From: Mimachlamys varia
Lineage: Eukaryota > Mollusca > Bivalvia > Pectinida > Pectinidae
Assembly (NCBI GenBank): GCA_947623455.1
Contig: OX392538.1
Span: 37,804,001 to 37,868,000, forward strand
DNA length: 64,000 nt
Direction of reading: 5' to 3'
Shown: positions 46,500 through 58,860 of the stretch, in pieces
Numbering within the stretch: the first letter of the stretch is position 1
How the letters are laid out: each line of letters starts with the position of its first letter
The notes under the pieces: model-generated
Databases searched by the model: none
The model's input: the letters and a program-made list of their open reading frames with translations, nothing else
What the model was told of the DNA's origin: nothing
Position numbers and translations under genes: made by a program

Positions 46500-46969
46500 A
46501 TTTCTAGCCCAATTATAATGAGAGGTAAATCTATATTAAAAGCAAGTTCTATCAACTGTGCAATATGATCGCAAGCGATCACCGGAGAACTGAAGAGGGC
46601 CTAAATAGGTTCATATAGTAGTCAGTTATTGTATAAATCTATTTTAAGCTTATTAATGTATTCCCTGCTTGGTACTTTCAAATCAGATCTTCAATTAGTT
46701 GTTTTGTAATCTTTATCATAGACCACTACGCTGCCATCGATCTTATCTGGCCTCAAATAGCAGAATGGATCAGTAAATTCAAACTTGTTAATGTCTGGAG
46801 AAACTTCAGCAAAGTATAATAATGTATAGCTATTTAACACTGTAAACGTTGTATCTATTTTTGGGTTAGTACTTTGGACGTGTAAGTGAGTAGAACCTGT
46901 TTCTCATTATCGAATTCTAATTCAATGTCTGCATATACAATATGAAGTAATGTAATATGTTTTTCATAG

Positions 46970-46996
46970 GTATACACAATACCTGGACACAAAGCG
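46970..46996 (+). other. Candidate non-coding 5' exon of the MFS transporter
   Basis: It is bounded by TTTTTCATAG and a GTAAGTGAG donor at 46997, 27 nt, no ATG. The only support is the pair of good splice sites upstream of the coding exon. Confidence 0.22.
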
Positions 46997-47375
46997 GTAA
47001 GTGAGACATCTATACACAATATGTGTGATACATCTATGATGTATTTACTAGAAGTTTAACTCAGTTGTTGAAGATATGCATAATGTAACGCAAGGGCTAG
47101 GTACGGATGTACAATGTATGTATTTCGCTCTGCTCGGATGGCAGTTATGATTAAATAACCAAACTGTGATAATTAAAGTTCATTATATAGGTTACGCGGC
47201 GCATGTCATAGGTGTCTCGTATTGTAAATGGGTGACGGTAGGTGACGTAGGATAACCATTTGCTTTGTAAATTGTTGTAAAATAATATTTTCTATCTTCT
47301 TTAACTGTTACAATACAATTTCTTTTCCCAGGTGCATCAATACTATCAATCAGTCGAAGCCACTGATTTCCTGTG

Positions 47376-47522
47376 ATGGGTAAAAATGTCAACGGCACTG
47401 AAAAGAATGGAAGCAGTAGATGGAAAGTTTTTCAACGAATATTTGAGAAGTTTCGCACCAACCCTACTTACAAGGAACGAGTCCTGCTGACGTTATGTAT
47501 CTACCTTTCATTTGCGGTAATT
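47376..47522 (+). CDS. MFS transporter (MFSD4 / sodium-dependent glucose transporter 1-like), exon 1
   Basis: An acceptor TTTCTTTTCCCAG (AG at 47330-47331) opens the exon, with 44 nt of 5'UTR before ATG at 47376. Forty-nine codons precede a GTAAGT donor (phase 0). It encodes a hydrophilic cytoplasmic N-terminus (GKNVNGTEKNGSSRW) and the start of TM1 (LLTLCIYLSFAVI). The call depends on the continuation in exons 2 and 3. Confidence 0.75.
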
Positions 47523-47759
47523 GTAAGTATACAAAATAGCACACAGGGTTCTATTGGACATTGTGGTGGGGGCCCAAGAGGGGTTATTTCGTGCACTGAC
47601 ACTCGTCAAATCGTGTTGTCTTATTTTGATTGCAAACATGAAACGATGATTGCCAGCAAGAGAGAAGGAGTTTCTACAACTTGCTGACCCATGTGTATGT
47701 GCGTGGGGTGGGTTGCAGTGAGGATTGGAGATGGGGCGAAAATGGTTACATAGCATTTT

Positions 47760-48825
47760 CAGCTTTGATCTTGATAATTAATAAGTTTTAAACCAAAAAT
47801 GCACCATTGAACACTCATAAGAGTGTATAGTATATCTGACAGGACTTGCATCAACACATTGTGTATTGCTAGTGGGTCTCAGAGGCAGGATCTGACTAAC
47901 GATATACTAGAACACCGTTTTCATCATATACAATGAAGTTTCTTTGCTTACATTTTAATTGATGTGATAGTTATACCAAAGATACAAGCATTGGTAAAAT
48001 TAATCTTAAAAATTCATTTTGCGACCCAATTGGCACCGCTTCATCATGCTGACTATAGGTTCTGATTACACTTGCATAGTATTATTGCTATCAGATTTAG
48101 TTAGAATTGGACCAGTGGTTTTATTAGAAGCTGATTGAAGACAATGCCCATTTTGACACATTAAGGACCCCAAACAGACCCAACCTGGACGTCACCAACT
48201 TGCAGAGTCTGCAGAATTGCAGGGATTCTCCTCTCCACTTGCCGGGGATCATTATTTCCATGTTTGATAAACATCAAACACGTCGTTTCTTAAAAAAATA
48301 TAATAAAAATGAAAACAATGCACGATATAACCCTTCTTGGGCCCCACACAACGCTCCATAGAACCTTGACCTACTTTATCTACTCTTTACTATTTTTACT
48401 ACTTATATATTTCAATCTGCAACTTATTTAACTACAAAATCTAAAATTGTTACTACACTTTCCCGTTCAAAAGAACTTCCACAACAAATTTTGGATTTTT
48501 GCCCCTCTCAATTCGACACCCCCACCCCCGTATGATCTCACACAAATTTAGACATACTACTATATGCAGCTGACCTCAAAGTATCTTCCTGTAAAATATT
48601 AGCCTTATCACTGATAGACCACAGACAGGCCCAAATTGGCACCCCTCCTTCCATGTAACTGATACGGGGCCCTTTCTTTTCAAGTATATCTGGGTCTGAA
48701 GAAAACGATTGATGACAGTTTAGCTAATCTGACCCCCTCCTCACAGCCCCGGGGTTGCCCAGGGTCACAACATTCATATTATCAAACATTCATCACCTGG
48801 TTGTAATTTCGACCAAGTTTGAAAA
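47760..48825. other. Intron 1 of the MFS transporter, first part
   Basis: It begins with ordinary intron sequence and a Pro/His-rich stretch of codons without meaning. No recognised repeat before 48833. Confidence 0.45.
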
Positions 48826-48832
48826 TAAATAA

Positions 48833-49540
48833 GAGAATACCAAATCGCTAACAAAATCATAATCCAAACTCAAAATCGATTGAATCAGGAGCAAAATATG
48901 AACAAAGAAAAGATTTTACATGGAGACTCTTGTAAAAGCACAAGGGAATAAGACCAGGTGTTCCGAAAGAAAAGCGTCTTCTGCTTCATCGACGACACCC
49001 GCTATGTAAATCTTTGTCACATCCATCTAAACATCAAGTTCTCAAAATGAGAACCGAGTATCATTGTCAATCACAAGTAAACACACAAATGAGCATACTC
49101 AAAAACGTCCATCTTCATATCACTTATACACGATATTTCTCAATGAGACAAAGATGGCGACCATAAAACTTGCCCATAGTTCTGATCAACCTGCATCTCT
49201 CGAATCCTTGTGTTGTTAGTTTGTCTGCCAGCAGTCGACATCGATCACAAAATCCCGATATTTAGAGCAAGCCCTAGAATATCGAATCAACTGCGACATG
49301 TAAACACCATAGGTTGGAGAAGCAGAGATGTTTCTATCAAGAAATGGAAAGTTCACGTTCGGAAAATTGAAATCATCACGTTTATCGTATAGCTTAGTAG
49401 TAAGCTGTCCATGTTAGTCGTAGTTAAAGTAGAGATCGAGATAAGCAGCTGATGTAAAACAGTCTGTTGTATCTGTAGTTCAGAAGGGTATTCAATTTCT
49501 TGTTGTTTTTTATAGACAACATATCGTCGATGTAGATATA
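48833..49540 (+). repeat. GAGAATACC-family dispersed repeat, copy g (long, in the MFS intron)
   Basis: The order is complete: GAGAATACCAAATCGCTAAC, AAGACCAGGTGTTCC, CTTCATCGACGACACCCGC, CGTCCATCTTCATATCACTT, AAGATGGCGACCATAAAACT, GACATCGATCACAAAATC, and an ACAACATATCGTCGATGTAG end. It is the longest single copy in + orientation and lies in intron 1 of the transporter. Confidence 0.78.
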
Positions 49541-49853
49541 TCTGAAAGTAAAATTAAAAGATTTGGCATAGTTTTTGTTACCTGTCCTGATTAGCTCTTA
49601 CACAAATTCAGCCTCGTATGAAAACAAAAACAAGTCAGCTAAGAGAGGGGCACAGTTAGGTAAGCCAATTTAACCATTTTGGTCAAATCCCTTGACCCCT
49701 TTGGCCCATATGGTTGTTTATCTTTACTTTTTTTTTAATTTATCGTCTAAATTCAATTAATTTTGTGGCGTAGGATGTAAGCGTGTTTGTGAGATTTCTT
49801 GCGTATTGTATAACGTTACTATTTGATCTATATGAATCTTTTGTTATGGCTAG

Positions 49854-50139
49854 GGAGGCACCAAGGGCCAGCTGGGCCCGGCCTTACTGGACCTGATGGC
49901 CATTTCCCGTGTCCACCTGGCGGAGGGATCATTCATTGTCACCTTTCTCTATATCGGTTATACCCTGGGAGCCATGCTGAATGGCCTTCTGTACCATCGC
50001 TTTCAGCGGACTAGTCTCTTCGCTTTCTGCTGCTTCTGGATGGGCATAACCACGTCCGTCATTCCTTGGTGTTCAAACCTCGCTTTGATGCTAGGAGCGC
50101 ATGCTCTTTTGGGCCTGTTTCAAGGTGTAGTTGACGCAG
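49854..50139 (+). CDS. MFS transporter, exon 2 (TM1-TM4)
   Basis: It runs from the GTTATGGCTAG acceptor to a G|GTATAC donor, 286 nt, phase 0 in and 1 out. It encodes GPALLDLMAISRV, an IGYTLGAMLNGLLYHRF segment (TM2 and the basic loop 2-3 that marks MFS proteins), a TM3/TM4 region with cysteines (FAFCCFWMG), and GLFQGVVDAG leading into exon 3. The GP.LLDL and L.G..DAGGN signatures match MFSD4A/4B (NaGLT1) transporters. Confidence 0.82.
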
Positions 50140-50239
50140 GTATACATAAATCTATCGAAGATGCTTTTATTTTATTAATCTCTAGTATTTTTATCTATAA
50201 AACAATTCAATTTCATTCAAATGCTTGCCTATAAATGTT

Positions 50240-50560
50240 TGAACATAGAGATATATTATTGATCAGATCATACTTAAGCTATTTTAACCACCGTGAGTAA
50301 CTACATTTTATTTATGTGCAAAAAGTATCTGATAAGTTATTTGATATTTCTTATTTTTGTTTTGGTATATCAATCGGGCTAGTTTGGAGTTTTTTAATTT
50401 AACCTTAAAAACACATTATATCGCGAATTATTATTTTTAGAAATAGTAATAAGGCGACATTAAATAATTTGACTATTTAAACCACATATGTTTTCAGTGC
50501 AAACGTCAGTAAGATATGATAACCGCTAAAAATACATGTTTACAGTATGTTTAATTTGTT
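50240..50560. other. Intron 2 of the MFS transporter
   Basis: AT-rich intronic DNA between 50139 and 50565, no features. Confidence 0.5.
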
Positions 50561-50564
50561 CAAG

Positions 50565-51682
50565 GTGGAAATGCAGAAATCATGAGGTTATGGACAAAGG
50601 ACAGCCGGACCCTTGTCGTCGGTCTCCATCTCGTCTTCAACATCGGTGGAGTTTTATCGCCATTGATTATCGCTCCATATCTGATGAAGAATGTGGTATA
50701 TCAAAACACCACATATCAGGAAGGGGATCAGGGATATGTCCCAAATCACCATAACTCTGACAGTAACGGCACTTTAAAACTGCATTCAATCTTGAGATAT
50801 TCGTCCATTAATTCATCAACATCGAACACTACTTTGGGAAAGACTACCATCCCAATGCTAGACGATAAACAAGAATTCACATCAAAGATATACCACGCCT
50901 TTGTCATATCAGCCATTTCCTGTTTACTTGTAGCTTTGCTCTTCATGGGCCTTTATTTTGCCAAGAAATGGAAATATTTTACACATTCTAGCGGCACAAC
51001 AACGGAGAGTGATGGGACATGTGATGAAGTAAATAAAAAGAAAAATCATCAGTTAAAATTATCTCGAACATTCAAAATGGTGGCGCTAGTTGTCATGATA
51101 ACCATAGCAACACTCAGTAAAGCGATAGATCATGCCTTTGCTGCCTACCTGTCCGCATTCTGTGTCGACGCTCTCCATTGGTCAACTCAAGCCAGTTCTT
51201 TTGTGACGTCAGCATATTTCGTGTGTGTGGTTATAGGCGGAGTTTGTGGAACTATAATGACCAAAGTGATGTCGTTGGTTATTTATGAAGGTTTACAGGT
51301 GATTCTGATGCTTGTGGCGTTCATTTGTCTTGCGTTCAGCGTGTCATACTCGGCAACAGCAGGGATTTGGGTGGCCGCCTCACTTTTTGGTTTTTCAAAA
51401 TCTGTAATATTCCCACTTACATTAGCCTGGACAAACGATTCATTTGTGAAAATTTCAGGCAAAATCTCGTCCGTATTCTTCACTTCCACTATGGCAGCAA
51501 GTGTTACAAATCCCCTTCTGCTTGGGTTTATAATGACCAAATTCTCAAAAATGTGGTTTTGTTATTTTTTTCTTTTTGAATCAATACTTTTATTAATTTT
51601 TTATATCATTGCGGTACTACTTACGAAACACGCAAAGAAAATACGTAAGGGCACAGATACAGAACGAATAGATACTACTTAA
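50565..51682 (+). CDS. MFS transporter, exon 3 (TM5-TM12 and C-tail)
   Basis: Acceptor TTTGTTCAAG (AG at 50563-50564) in phase 1; 1118 nt to a TAA. The joined protein is 516 residues, normal for the family. It begins GNAEIMRLW.KDSRTLVVGLH, the most family-specific stretch (DTGGN..LL.LWG..S.P..Q.LH in vertebrate relatives). Next come TM5-TM6 and a long polar loop with several Asn-Xaa-Ser/Thr sites (VYQNTTYQ, SSINSSTSNTT) that should face outside. A hydrophobic TM6 end, a charged cytoplasmic loop, and TM7-TM12 follow. The C-tail is basic (KHAKKIRKG). Substrate is uncertain: relatives carry sugars or related small molecules. Confidence 0.85.
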
Positions 51683-51881
51683 TGCCAATGAGCTACCCCT
51701 CTCGGCATGTAGATGTTGAAAGGAAGTATTAGCCTGTTGATTGGTTTATGATTGAAATGGTTTAGTTGTTAGCACTAGCAGTTCTTCATGAATGCCAACA
51801 CTTGGTGTATGAAAGGAATTTCGGCTTACAAAGTCACATGTAATACGTGTTTTGTGTAATATTTGCAATTTCTTACTTATC

Positions 51882-51887
51882 AATAAA
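51882..51887 (+). terminator. Probable polyadenylation signal of the MFS transporter
   Basis: AATAAA 200 bp after the stop, directly before a diverged dispersed repeat begins. Confidence 0.5.
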
Positions 51888-51897
51888 AAACAAAACA

Positions 51898-52140
51898 AGA
51901 GAATACCAAATCGTCAATCTATTCATATTCCGAACTATAAATCGCTTTAACTGGGGACACACTAGAAAGAATAGCACAGAGAAGAATACAAGAGGAAACA
52001 AGACCCTGGTGTTCAGGAAGTGTTAGCGTCTTCTGTTTCATCGGCGACACCCTTCATGCCAATAAAAGTCATTACAAATTAAATGTGACGTCCGCAAAGT
52101 GAGAACAGGGGTATCCTTCCATACAACAAGTATGCATACT
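51898..52140 (+). repeat. GAGAATACC-family dispersed repeat, copy h (diverged)
   Basis: AGAGAATACCAAATCGTCAA, AGACCCTGGTGTTCAGGAAG, TGTTAGCGTCTTCTGTTTCA, TCGGCGACACCC and ATACTAAAGACCATA keep the family order with many changes. It is the oldest-looking copy. Confidence 0.65.
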
Positions 52141-52339
52141 AAAGACCATATTAACAAGTGTTCACCTTCCTTACGATAGGTATCGGTCTAGCGATTGGCC
52201 AAGATGTTCTACGAGCAATAGAACATTTGTCTTCGACCAAATCAGTTTTGCTATGGCATACCGGTATTCCAGCGATTCAGAGAGCAAAAACGAACGTAAC
52301 TCGTTGATGTCGTAAGCTTAATAGTCATCGTTTGAAGTG

Positions 52340-52935
52340 ACGTTTTTCTGACGGCCTTCTGACCTATATACACGATATTTGAATGGATTTATCGCCATCC
52401 ACATATTGTAGATCGTGACATCATAGGATACAAATATTTACTTATTTATTCGTCGATGATACCCTACGTTTATGAAATCATGTGTTAAATAATAATACAT
52501 TATAACTACAATATTCCCGAATTAATTTTATTAATTAAAAAAATATATATCGATATCCTATGCATAAACATGATAATGATAAAAAAAAAACATTCAAATA
52601 TCCTTTGCTTAAACATGATAATGATACGTTAAGAAAAGTAAGGATAATACATCACTGCATATATTAGTAGAACCTCTACATATATAATTGATTCAAAACT
52701 CGTCAAGCAATGGATTTTCGTGAAACACTTTCACAACAGTTCCTATAAAATCACACATAATGACATAGTAATATATTCTTATCGTATAGGAACATATCTA
52801 TGTATCTTATAAAACCCAATATAGTAAGTTTATTTTGAGAACATGAAATAATATACCACGTAAAAATCTCGTATAGAAAAGAAATTGGTCCAGGATGGGT
52901 TTCCTTTTAGTACGTCCTTAATATGAGATATGACG
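52340..52935. other. AT-rich intergenic DNA, no gene seen
   Basis: CATGATAATGATA occurs twice near 52568 and 52613 as a short tandem. Nothing else recognised. Confidence 0.4.
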
Positions 52936-52964
52936 TTATGTATCTACATTAAAATAAACAGTGA

Positions 52965-53165
52965 AACCGTGCTTACAGAACACCTCACCATTAAGACCAC
53001 CTGGCTATTAAGACAAGTTTTGAAAAGTCCCAAATACGACTTTTGCACTACGTTTCACCTCACCTCTCAAGAGGAATTTTTCTGCATGGTCACCCCCTGT
53101 AATCAGAAAACCCTGCTATTTATACCACTTTGGTATGTTTTCTAGGTTGGTCTAGGTTTCACCCT
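52965..53165. mobile_element. Possible small MITE with GTGAAACC ends
   Basis: The left end ACAGTGAAACCGTGCTTACA and right end GGTCTAGGTTTCACCCTAT are an imperfect inverted pair. ACCACCTGGCTATTAAGAC beside the left end is typical of pogo/Tigger-type ends. Confidence 0.4.
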
Positions 53166-55130
53166 ATATTAACTATTACTATGAATCTGTGTAATATGAC
53201 AATCAAACTCATATGTAAATTAATTTGGTCCAAGAATAAAAACTGTTCAACTTAAAGCAAATAAGTGAACATATTTGGTACATAAACCACATGTCAATAC
53301 GGTAAACCAATCAAAACACTTGATAAAAGCAAAACGACAACACAATATATAATTAACACTTATTTGATAAAATACTTAGCTAAACAGTTGTTGAGAATAT
53401 TTTGGCAGTGTTGCTCTTTTCTCCCCTTGAGAGTTATTAAATGTTGTCATCAAAACAACGTGAATATAATTATGACGTTTAAAATTTTATAAATAAACCA
53501 AACAAAATTATACTTGATGCAGATCTTAAATTCGACATCATAACATGATTTGTTTGTCATGAAACAAAGTTGATTTGGACTTTTATAATTTTTGCTATTT
53601 TTGTCCCTTTTCTTATAAATGAATTTAATTTTTATTTCAAACCCAAGGTCACAGTAAATAAGACTTTCATACGACCATGGGTTTCTTAAGGATCTTCTCT
53701 TGTGAAAAATCAACATTTTCTGATGAATAACTTTTTTCTATGTGTGTTTTTGAAAACGGGAGTTCATGGCATAGCAGAAAAAGCAAAAATAAATATATAG
53801 TAGTGCAGTCGTTTTTGTGCAATACTTGGTCAAAAATATCAATATGAGCAAAACACGGGATTTATGTGAAAAATGCTGTTTTTGCCAATCACAGGATAAT
53901 TCCATTCAATATAATTAATTAAGTATGGGAGTAAAGTGTCTGTAATCTGGTCCCGTTATCAAATGTGTTATTTTTCACTAATCTGGAGTCAAAAATCAAA
54001 ATCGCTTTAGCTACAATAAATGTCGGAAAACAAATGGTGATACACTGACGATTTCAAATGATCAATCAAGCATGAAATTTTGGCCGTCCGAAAAGTGCAA
54101 GAAATACACAGAAATACTAATTTTCAAAATTCGAAAGTTTCGAAATCCGATGATCAATATCAATGCTTACTGAATAATTAAAAAAAAATTCAATACAAAG
54201 TCACATTAATAAGACATTTTTTCAATACAAGTCCTTCAGTTATTTATAGAAGGATGACGTAGCACATACACATGCTGCACCTATTAAATTCAGTATAAGA
54301 TAAATAGATACAGTTTGCCGAAAAAATTAATTAAGCTGTAAATTATCCTTAATGCATGTCCTTCTGTTATGTATAGAAGCATAGAAAACGATCTAATGAT
54401 ACACATCAAATTACCAAATCAAATATAAAAAATGTAGTATATTATGCTATATTACTATTGTTTACACATTTTAATCGTGCGATATTAACGTTTTCACTTT
54501 TGACATATTACACAATAAAATATTGAATGGATTTCATGATAATCATGTGCTCTCTGTGACACTAGTATTCTATAATTCATTTGCCTGTCACCAAGGCAGC
54601 AGCGGTTAGATTTTACTATCGGGCATGGAAAGGTATTAGGTCGCTACTGCCCTACAAATTGGATTTTTCTCCATCAGTACTGAAACCCTCCTTCGCGCTA
54701 AGATCCTGGCCTGAATGACCGACAACTAATACTTTCGTTACAGTTGTTAAATTGAAAAAAAAGTTTATACATATTTATATAATATTATATTAGTGTTTAG
54801 TTTGGGAAGTTTTTACCAGAATCATTTATAAAGGAAGAGAGTGTATCCGTTTATGTATGTTAATATGGGTTCAATCTTTGTCTTTAAAAAGAAATATTTG
54901 ATTCAGCAATTAACAAACTAATCCACTGTCTTATCAAGCTTTTAAAAACTTGCGTGCAGCTATTGTGCAAAATATGGTATTAGTGCGTTCATTTCAAATT
55001 AAAACACATTACTAAGTTTTAGTAAAAGCGAAAATATGTTGTTTTACGTATTCAACAGCATCAACGTTTGAAAAGCGTTTTGATTCTGATAGAGAATTAA
55101 GTACACACAAGATATATGACGGAGTCGGCG
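53165..55130. other. Non-coding DNA downstream of the dipeptidase gene
   Basis: It includes a degraded SINE-like piece at about 54570-54725 (TTGCCTGTCACCAAGGCAGC, TTCGCGCTAAGATCCTGGCC) comparable to 22971-23402. The rest is AT-rich with no gene. Part of it may be the 3'UTR of the dipeptidase. Confidence 0.45.
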
Positions 55131-55139
55131 AAGTGGTTC

Positions 55140-55232
55140 CTAAAAACTTGTCGTACAGTTATGAGGCCCTATGTAGTCGGCTGGGTTGATGATATCCTCA
55201 TAAGGGTTGTCATTACTCTTGCTATCCCTCAC
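55140..55232 (-). CDS. Membrane dipeptidase-like protein, last exon
   Basis: After a minus-strand TTTCTTGCAG acceptor, 30 codons and a TAG in phase 0 read VRDSKSNDNPYEDIINPADY and onward to a Cys-containing CTTSF end. This matches the C-terminal region of renal dipeptidases, where a short loop and a disulfide cysteine (as C.T.Y/F) close the domain. There is no extended hydrophobic GPI-type tail after the last cysteine here, so this form may be soluble or secreted. Confidence 0.82.
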   Translation of the reverse strand: MRDSKSNDNPYEDIINPADYIGPHNCTTSF

Positions 55233-55339
55233 CTGCAAGAAATAGTCGACATACACGTTATATCATATTTAGTTCTTCGGAAAAATATATAAAGAAATAT
55301 GTATTATAATATAGAAGTATGTATTAATTGTTCAACGAA

Positions 55340-56945
55340 GACGAGTACATGATGCGTGAAATGTTTGTTGTGTCTAAATATTCATGTTTTTAAACATGAA
55401 ATGTTTGTTGTGTATTAATGTTCGTGTTTTTAAACATGAAATGTTTGTTGTGTACAAATATTCGTGTTTTTAAACATGAAATGTTTGTTGTGTACAAATA
55501 TTCGTGTTTTTAAACATGAAATGTTTGATGTGTCTAAATATTCGTGTTTTTAAACATGAAATGTTTGTTGTGTATAAATATTCATGTTTTAAACATGAAA
55601 TGTTTGTTGTGCATAAAATTAATAATCGTGTTTTTAAACATGAAATATTTTTTGTGTATAAATATTCGTGTTTTTAAACATGAAATGTTTGTTGTGTATA
55701 AATATTCGTGTTTTTATACATGAAATGTTTGTTGTGTATAAATATTCATGTTTTTAAACGTGAAATGTTTGTTGTGCATAAATATTCGTGTTTTTGAACA
55801 TGAAATGTTTGTTGTGCATAAATATTCGTGTTTTTAAACATGAAATGTTTGTTGTGTATAAATATTAGTGTTTTTAAACATGAAACGTTTGTTGTGTATA
55901 AATATTCGTGTTTTTAAACATGAAATGTTTGTTGTGTATAAATATTCGTGTTTTTAAACATGAAGTGTTTGTTGTGTATAAATATTCGTGTTTTTAAACA
56001 TCAAATGTTTGTTGTGTATAAAATTAATAATCGTGTTTTTAAACATGAAATATTTTTTGTGTATAAATATTCGTGTTTTTAAACATGAAATGTTTGTTGT
56101 GTATAAATATTCGTGTTTTTATACATGAAATGTTTGTTGTGTATAAATATTCATGTTTTTAAACGTGAAATGTTTGTTGTGCATAAATATTCGTGTTTTT
56201 GAACATGAAATGTTTGTTGTGCATAAATATTCGTGTTTTTAAACATGAAATGTTTGTTGTGTATAAATATTCGTGTTTTTAAACATGAAACGTTTGTTGT
56301 GTATAAATATTCGTGTTTTTAAACATGAAATGTTTGTTGTGTATAAATATTCGTGTTTTTAAACATGAAGTGTTTGTTGTGTATAAATATTCGTGTTATT
56401 AAACATCAAATGTTTGTTGTGTATAAATATTCGTGTTTTAAACATGAAACGTTTGTTGTGTATAAATATTCGTGTTTTTAAACATGAAACGTTTGTTGTG
56501 TATAAATATTCGTGTTTTTAAACATGAAACGTTTGTTGTGTATAAATAATCGTGTTTTTAAACATGAAATGTTTGTTGTGTATAAATATTCGTGTTTTTA
56601 AACATGAAATGTTTGTTGTGTATAAATATTCGAGTTTTTAAACATGAAACGTTTGTTGTGTATAAATATTCGTGTTTTGAAACATGAAATGTTTTTTGTG
56701 TATAAATATTCGTGTTTTTAAACATGAAATGTTTGTTGTGCATAAATATTCGTGTTTTTGAACATGAAATGTTTGTTGTGCATAAATATTCGTGTTTTTA
56801 AACATGAAATGTTTGTTGTGTATAAATATTCATGTTTTTAAACATGAAATGTATGTTGTGTATAAACATTCGTGTTTTTAAACATGAACTGTTTGATGTG
56901 TATAAATATTCGTGTTTTTAAACATGAAATGTTCGTTGTGTATAA
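55340..56945. repeat. 40-bp minisatellite, about 40 copies, with higher-order structure
   Basis: The unit is GTATAAATATTCGTGTTTTT then AAACATGAAATGTTTGTTGT (40 bp). A variant unit carrying AAATTAATAATCG recurs at about 55616 and 56021, and the ten units between it repeat in the same order, giving a 405-bp higher-order unit in two tandem copies (about 55613-56017 and 56018-56422). It lies in the dipeptidase intron between 55233 and 59333. The Lys-Asn-Thr-rich minus frame is a by-product. Confidence 0.93.
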
Positions 56946-56949
56946 AGAA

Positions 56950-57945
56950 CGAATTGCGATGATATGCGTGCCTACTGTTTGTTAATTACGAATATTCATG
57001 ACATTTTGTACTACCTTACAAACATGCAGGCTTCAAACCACGAAGGACTGAACCAACGAACTTTTCATGTTATACAGTATTTTTGGAAACTTTGAATGCA
57101 CGTTTCTTATGACTGACTTCCATATTGTTTAGACATTTATTGCACCAATGTCCATATAGTAATAACATATTTTTGTAGCTCTTCAACTAATGAAAAGAGG
57201 TGTTAAGGCCTACTTTAATAGCAAAATGTATTGACAACCCGAAAATTTGAACATCCAAAATTAAAAAAGACAGTTTAGCACAATATTTTTGCAGTTTCTT
57301 AAAAAATAAAAATATTAGGTTTATGTTTATCTTTTTCGAAAATAGCACTATGGATCGCGTGACAACCTGGCTTTTAGAAAACAAGCTCCATTATATAGAA
57401 ATTGCATGGTCGTGTATGGTACATTTAAAAGCTTCAGTAGCTTAGCATCTTATAAATCTTCTAAAAACGAATTAACATTTAGAAAATAAAGTAATATGCT
57501 TAAAATATTTTTGTTGATTACCAGAGAGAACCGCTTATCAAGACACGCACTGATTACAGAGTACTTATTGGACAAGAACAACCATGCCTATATTGTTATT
57601 TGTCTGAAGCTCTCTATATGAAATGCAACATTAGATCAATATTATTACCATGAAAAAAGGACTTAAATTCCCTGTCCTTATCAAAGAATAAGCCCGCTTA
57701 TATAATATAACAAAAAACAAACTGCATTTTTGTACTACTCTGAATAACCAAATAAGGTTATACCTTAAAATGTCTATCGTTCGATGATCTGATACTTGGA
57801 CCTAAAGTTGTATTTGGTTTCGAAACTGCCCAACCGTGATGTTGTTTAAACGCTGAATTATTGAGGTGTTAGCGCCATAAAGATGCCACATGTTTGAGAA
57901 ATGTATGGAACGCCAAGTAAACATATATTAAATTAATTGCACCTA
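56950..57945. other. Dipeptidase intron, no feature seen
   Basis: AT-rich intronic DNA between two tandem arrays. Confidence 0.45.
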
Positions 57946-57949
57946 TTTT

Positions 57950-58860
57950 CAAATAATAGAAGATAGGAACAATAGGTTCTATTCAATTAGACATAGGTTC
58001 AATTCAATTAGAGATAGGTACAATTCAATTAGAGATAGGTACAATTCAATTAGAGTTAGATACAGTTCAATTAGAGATAGGTACAATTCAATTGGAAAGG
58101 GCTTTTCTATTAAAGCTAGGTTCAAATAAGACTAAATTAACCTATCTTAAACTAAATTGAACCTTTTCCCAATTTAATAATAGATATCTCTTATTGAATT
58201 GTACCTATCTCCAATTGAAGGGAGAGATGTCGTCATTCTCATTTTGCTGTTAATGAATTGAATATAAGTTCAACTGAATTAAACGTAGGTGCCATTTCAT
58301 TAAAGATGTTTAATCTAAGGAAAGATATGTTATATTTGTACATTCTGTACCTAGGTTTAATTCAATTGAAGATAGATACAATTTAAGTAAAGGTAACTTT
58401 AATTCAATTGAAGGTAGGTACAATTAGAGATCATTTCAAATAAGACATATTGAAACTATCTCCATATGAATTGAACCTTTCGCCAATTACATCGTACCTA
58501 TCTCTAATTGAATTGAACCTATCTTCAATAGCAAATGAGGAACACAGGGAGACATCGTCAATCTCATTGTGGCGGAATTGATAATCTGTTCTATTTAAGT
58601 AAGGATATGTTATATTTGTATCTAGGTTTAATTCAATTGAAGATAGGTACCATTCAATTGAAGATAGGTACCATTCAATTGAAGATAGGTACCATTCAAT
58701 TGAAGATAGGTGCAATTCAATTAAAGATATGTTCAATTTAGTAGTACCTATCTTTACATAAATAAAGATAGGCAAAAATAATTTGACATATCTTCAAATA
58801 AATGTACCTATCTTCAATTGTTTTAAAATAGGTGCAATTAATTGAAGATATGTTAATTTG
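57950..58860. repeat. Tandem and inverted array of AATTCAATTGAAGATAGGTA-type units
   Basis: Units of about 20-21 bp (CAATTCAATTAGAGATAGGTA, CATTCAATTGAAGATAGGTAC) run forward at 57990-58090 and 58625-58740. They run as the complement (TACCTATCTTCAATTGAATT) elsewhere, for example 58190 and 58495-58535. CAATTG and TAGGTACC inside the unit are palindromic. The SIEWYLS repeats in one frame are not protein evidence. Confidence 0.85.

Noticed and set aside
48301..48740. Possible retrotransposon or gene remnant
   Set aside because: Several stops in all frames and no recognisable motif; could not be supported.
55340..56945. Lys-Asn-Thr-rich repeat protein on the minus strand
   Set aside because: The 40-bp period is not a multiple of three, so the frame is open only in patches. 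It is minisatellite sequence.
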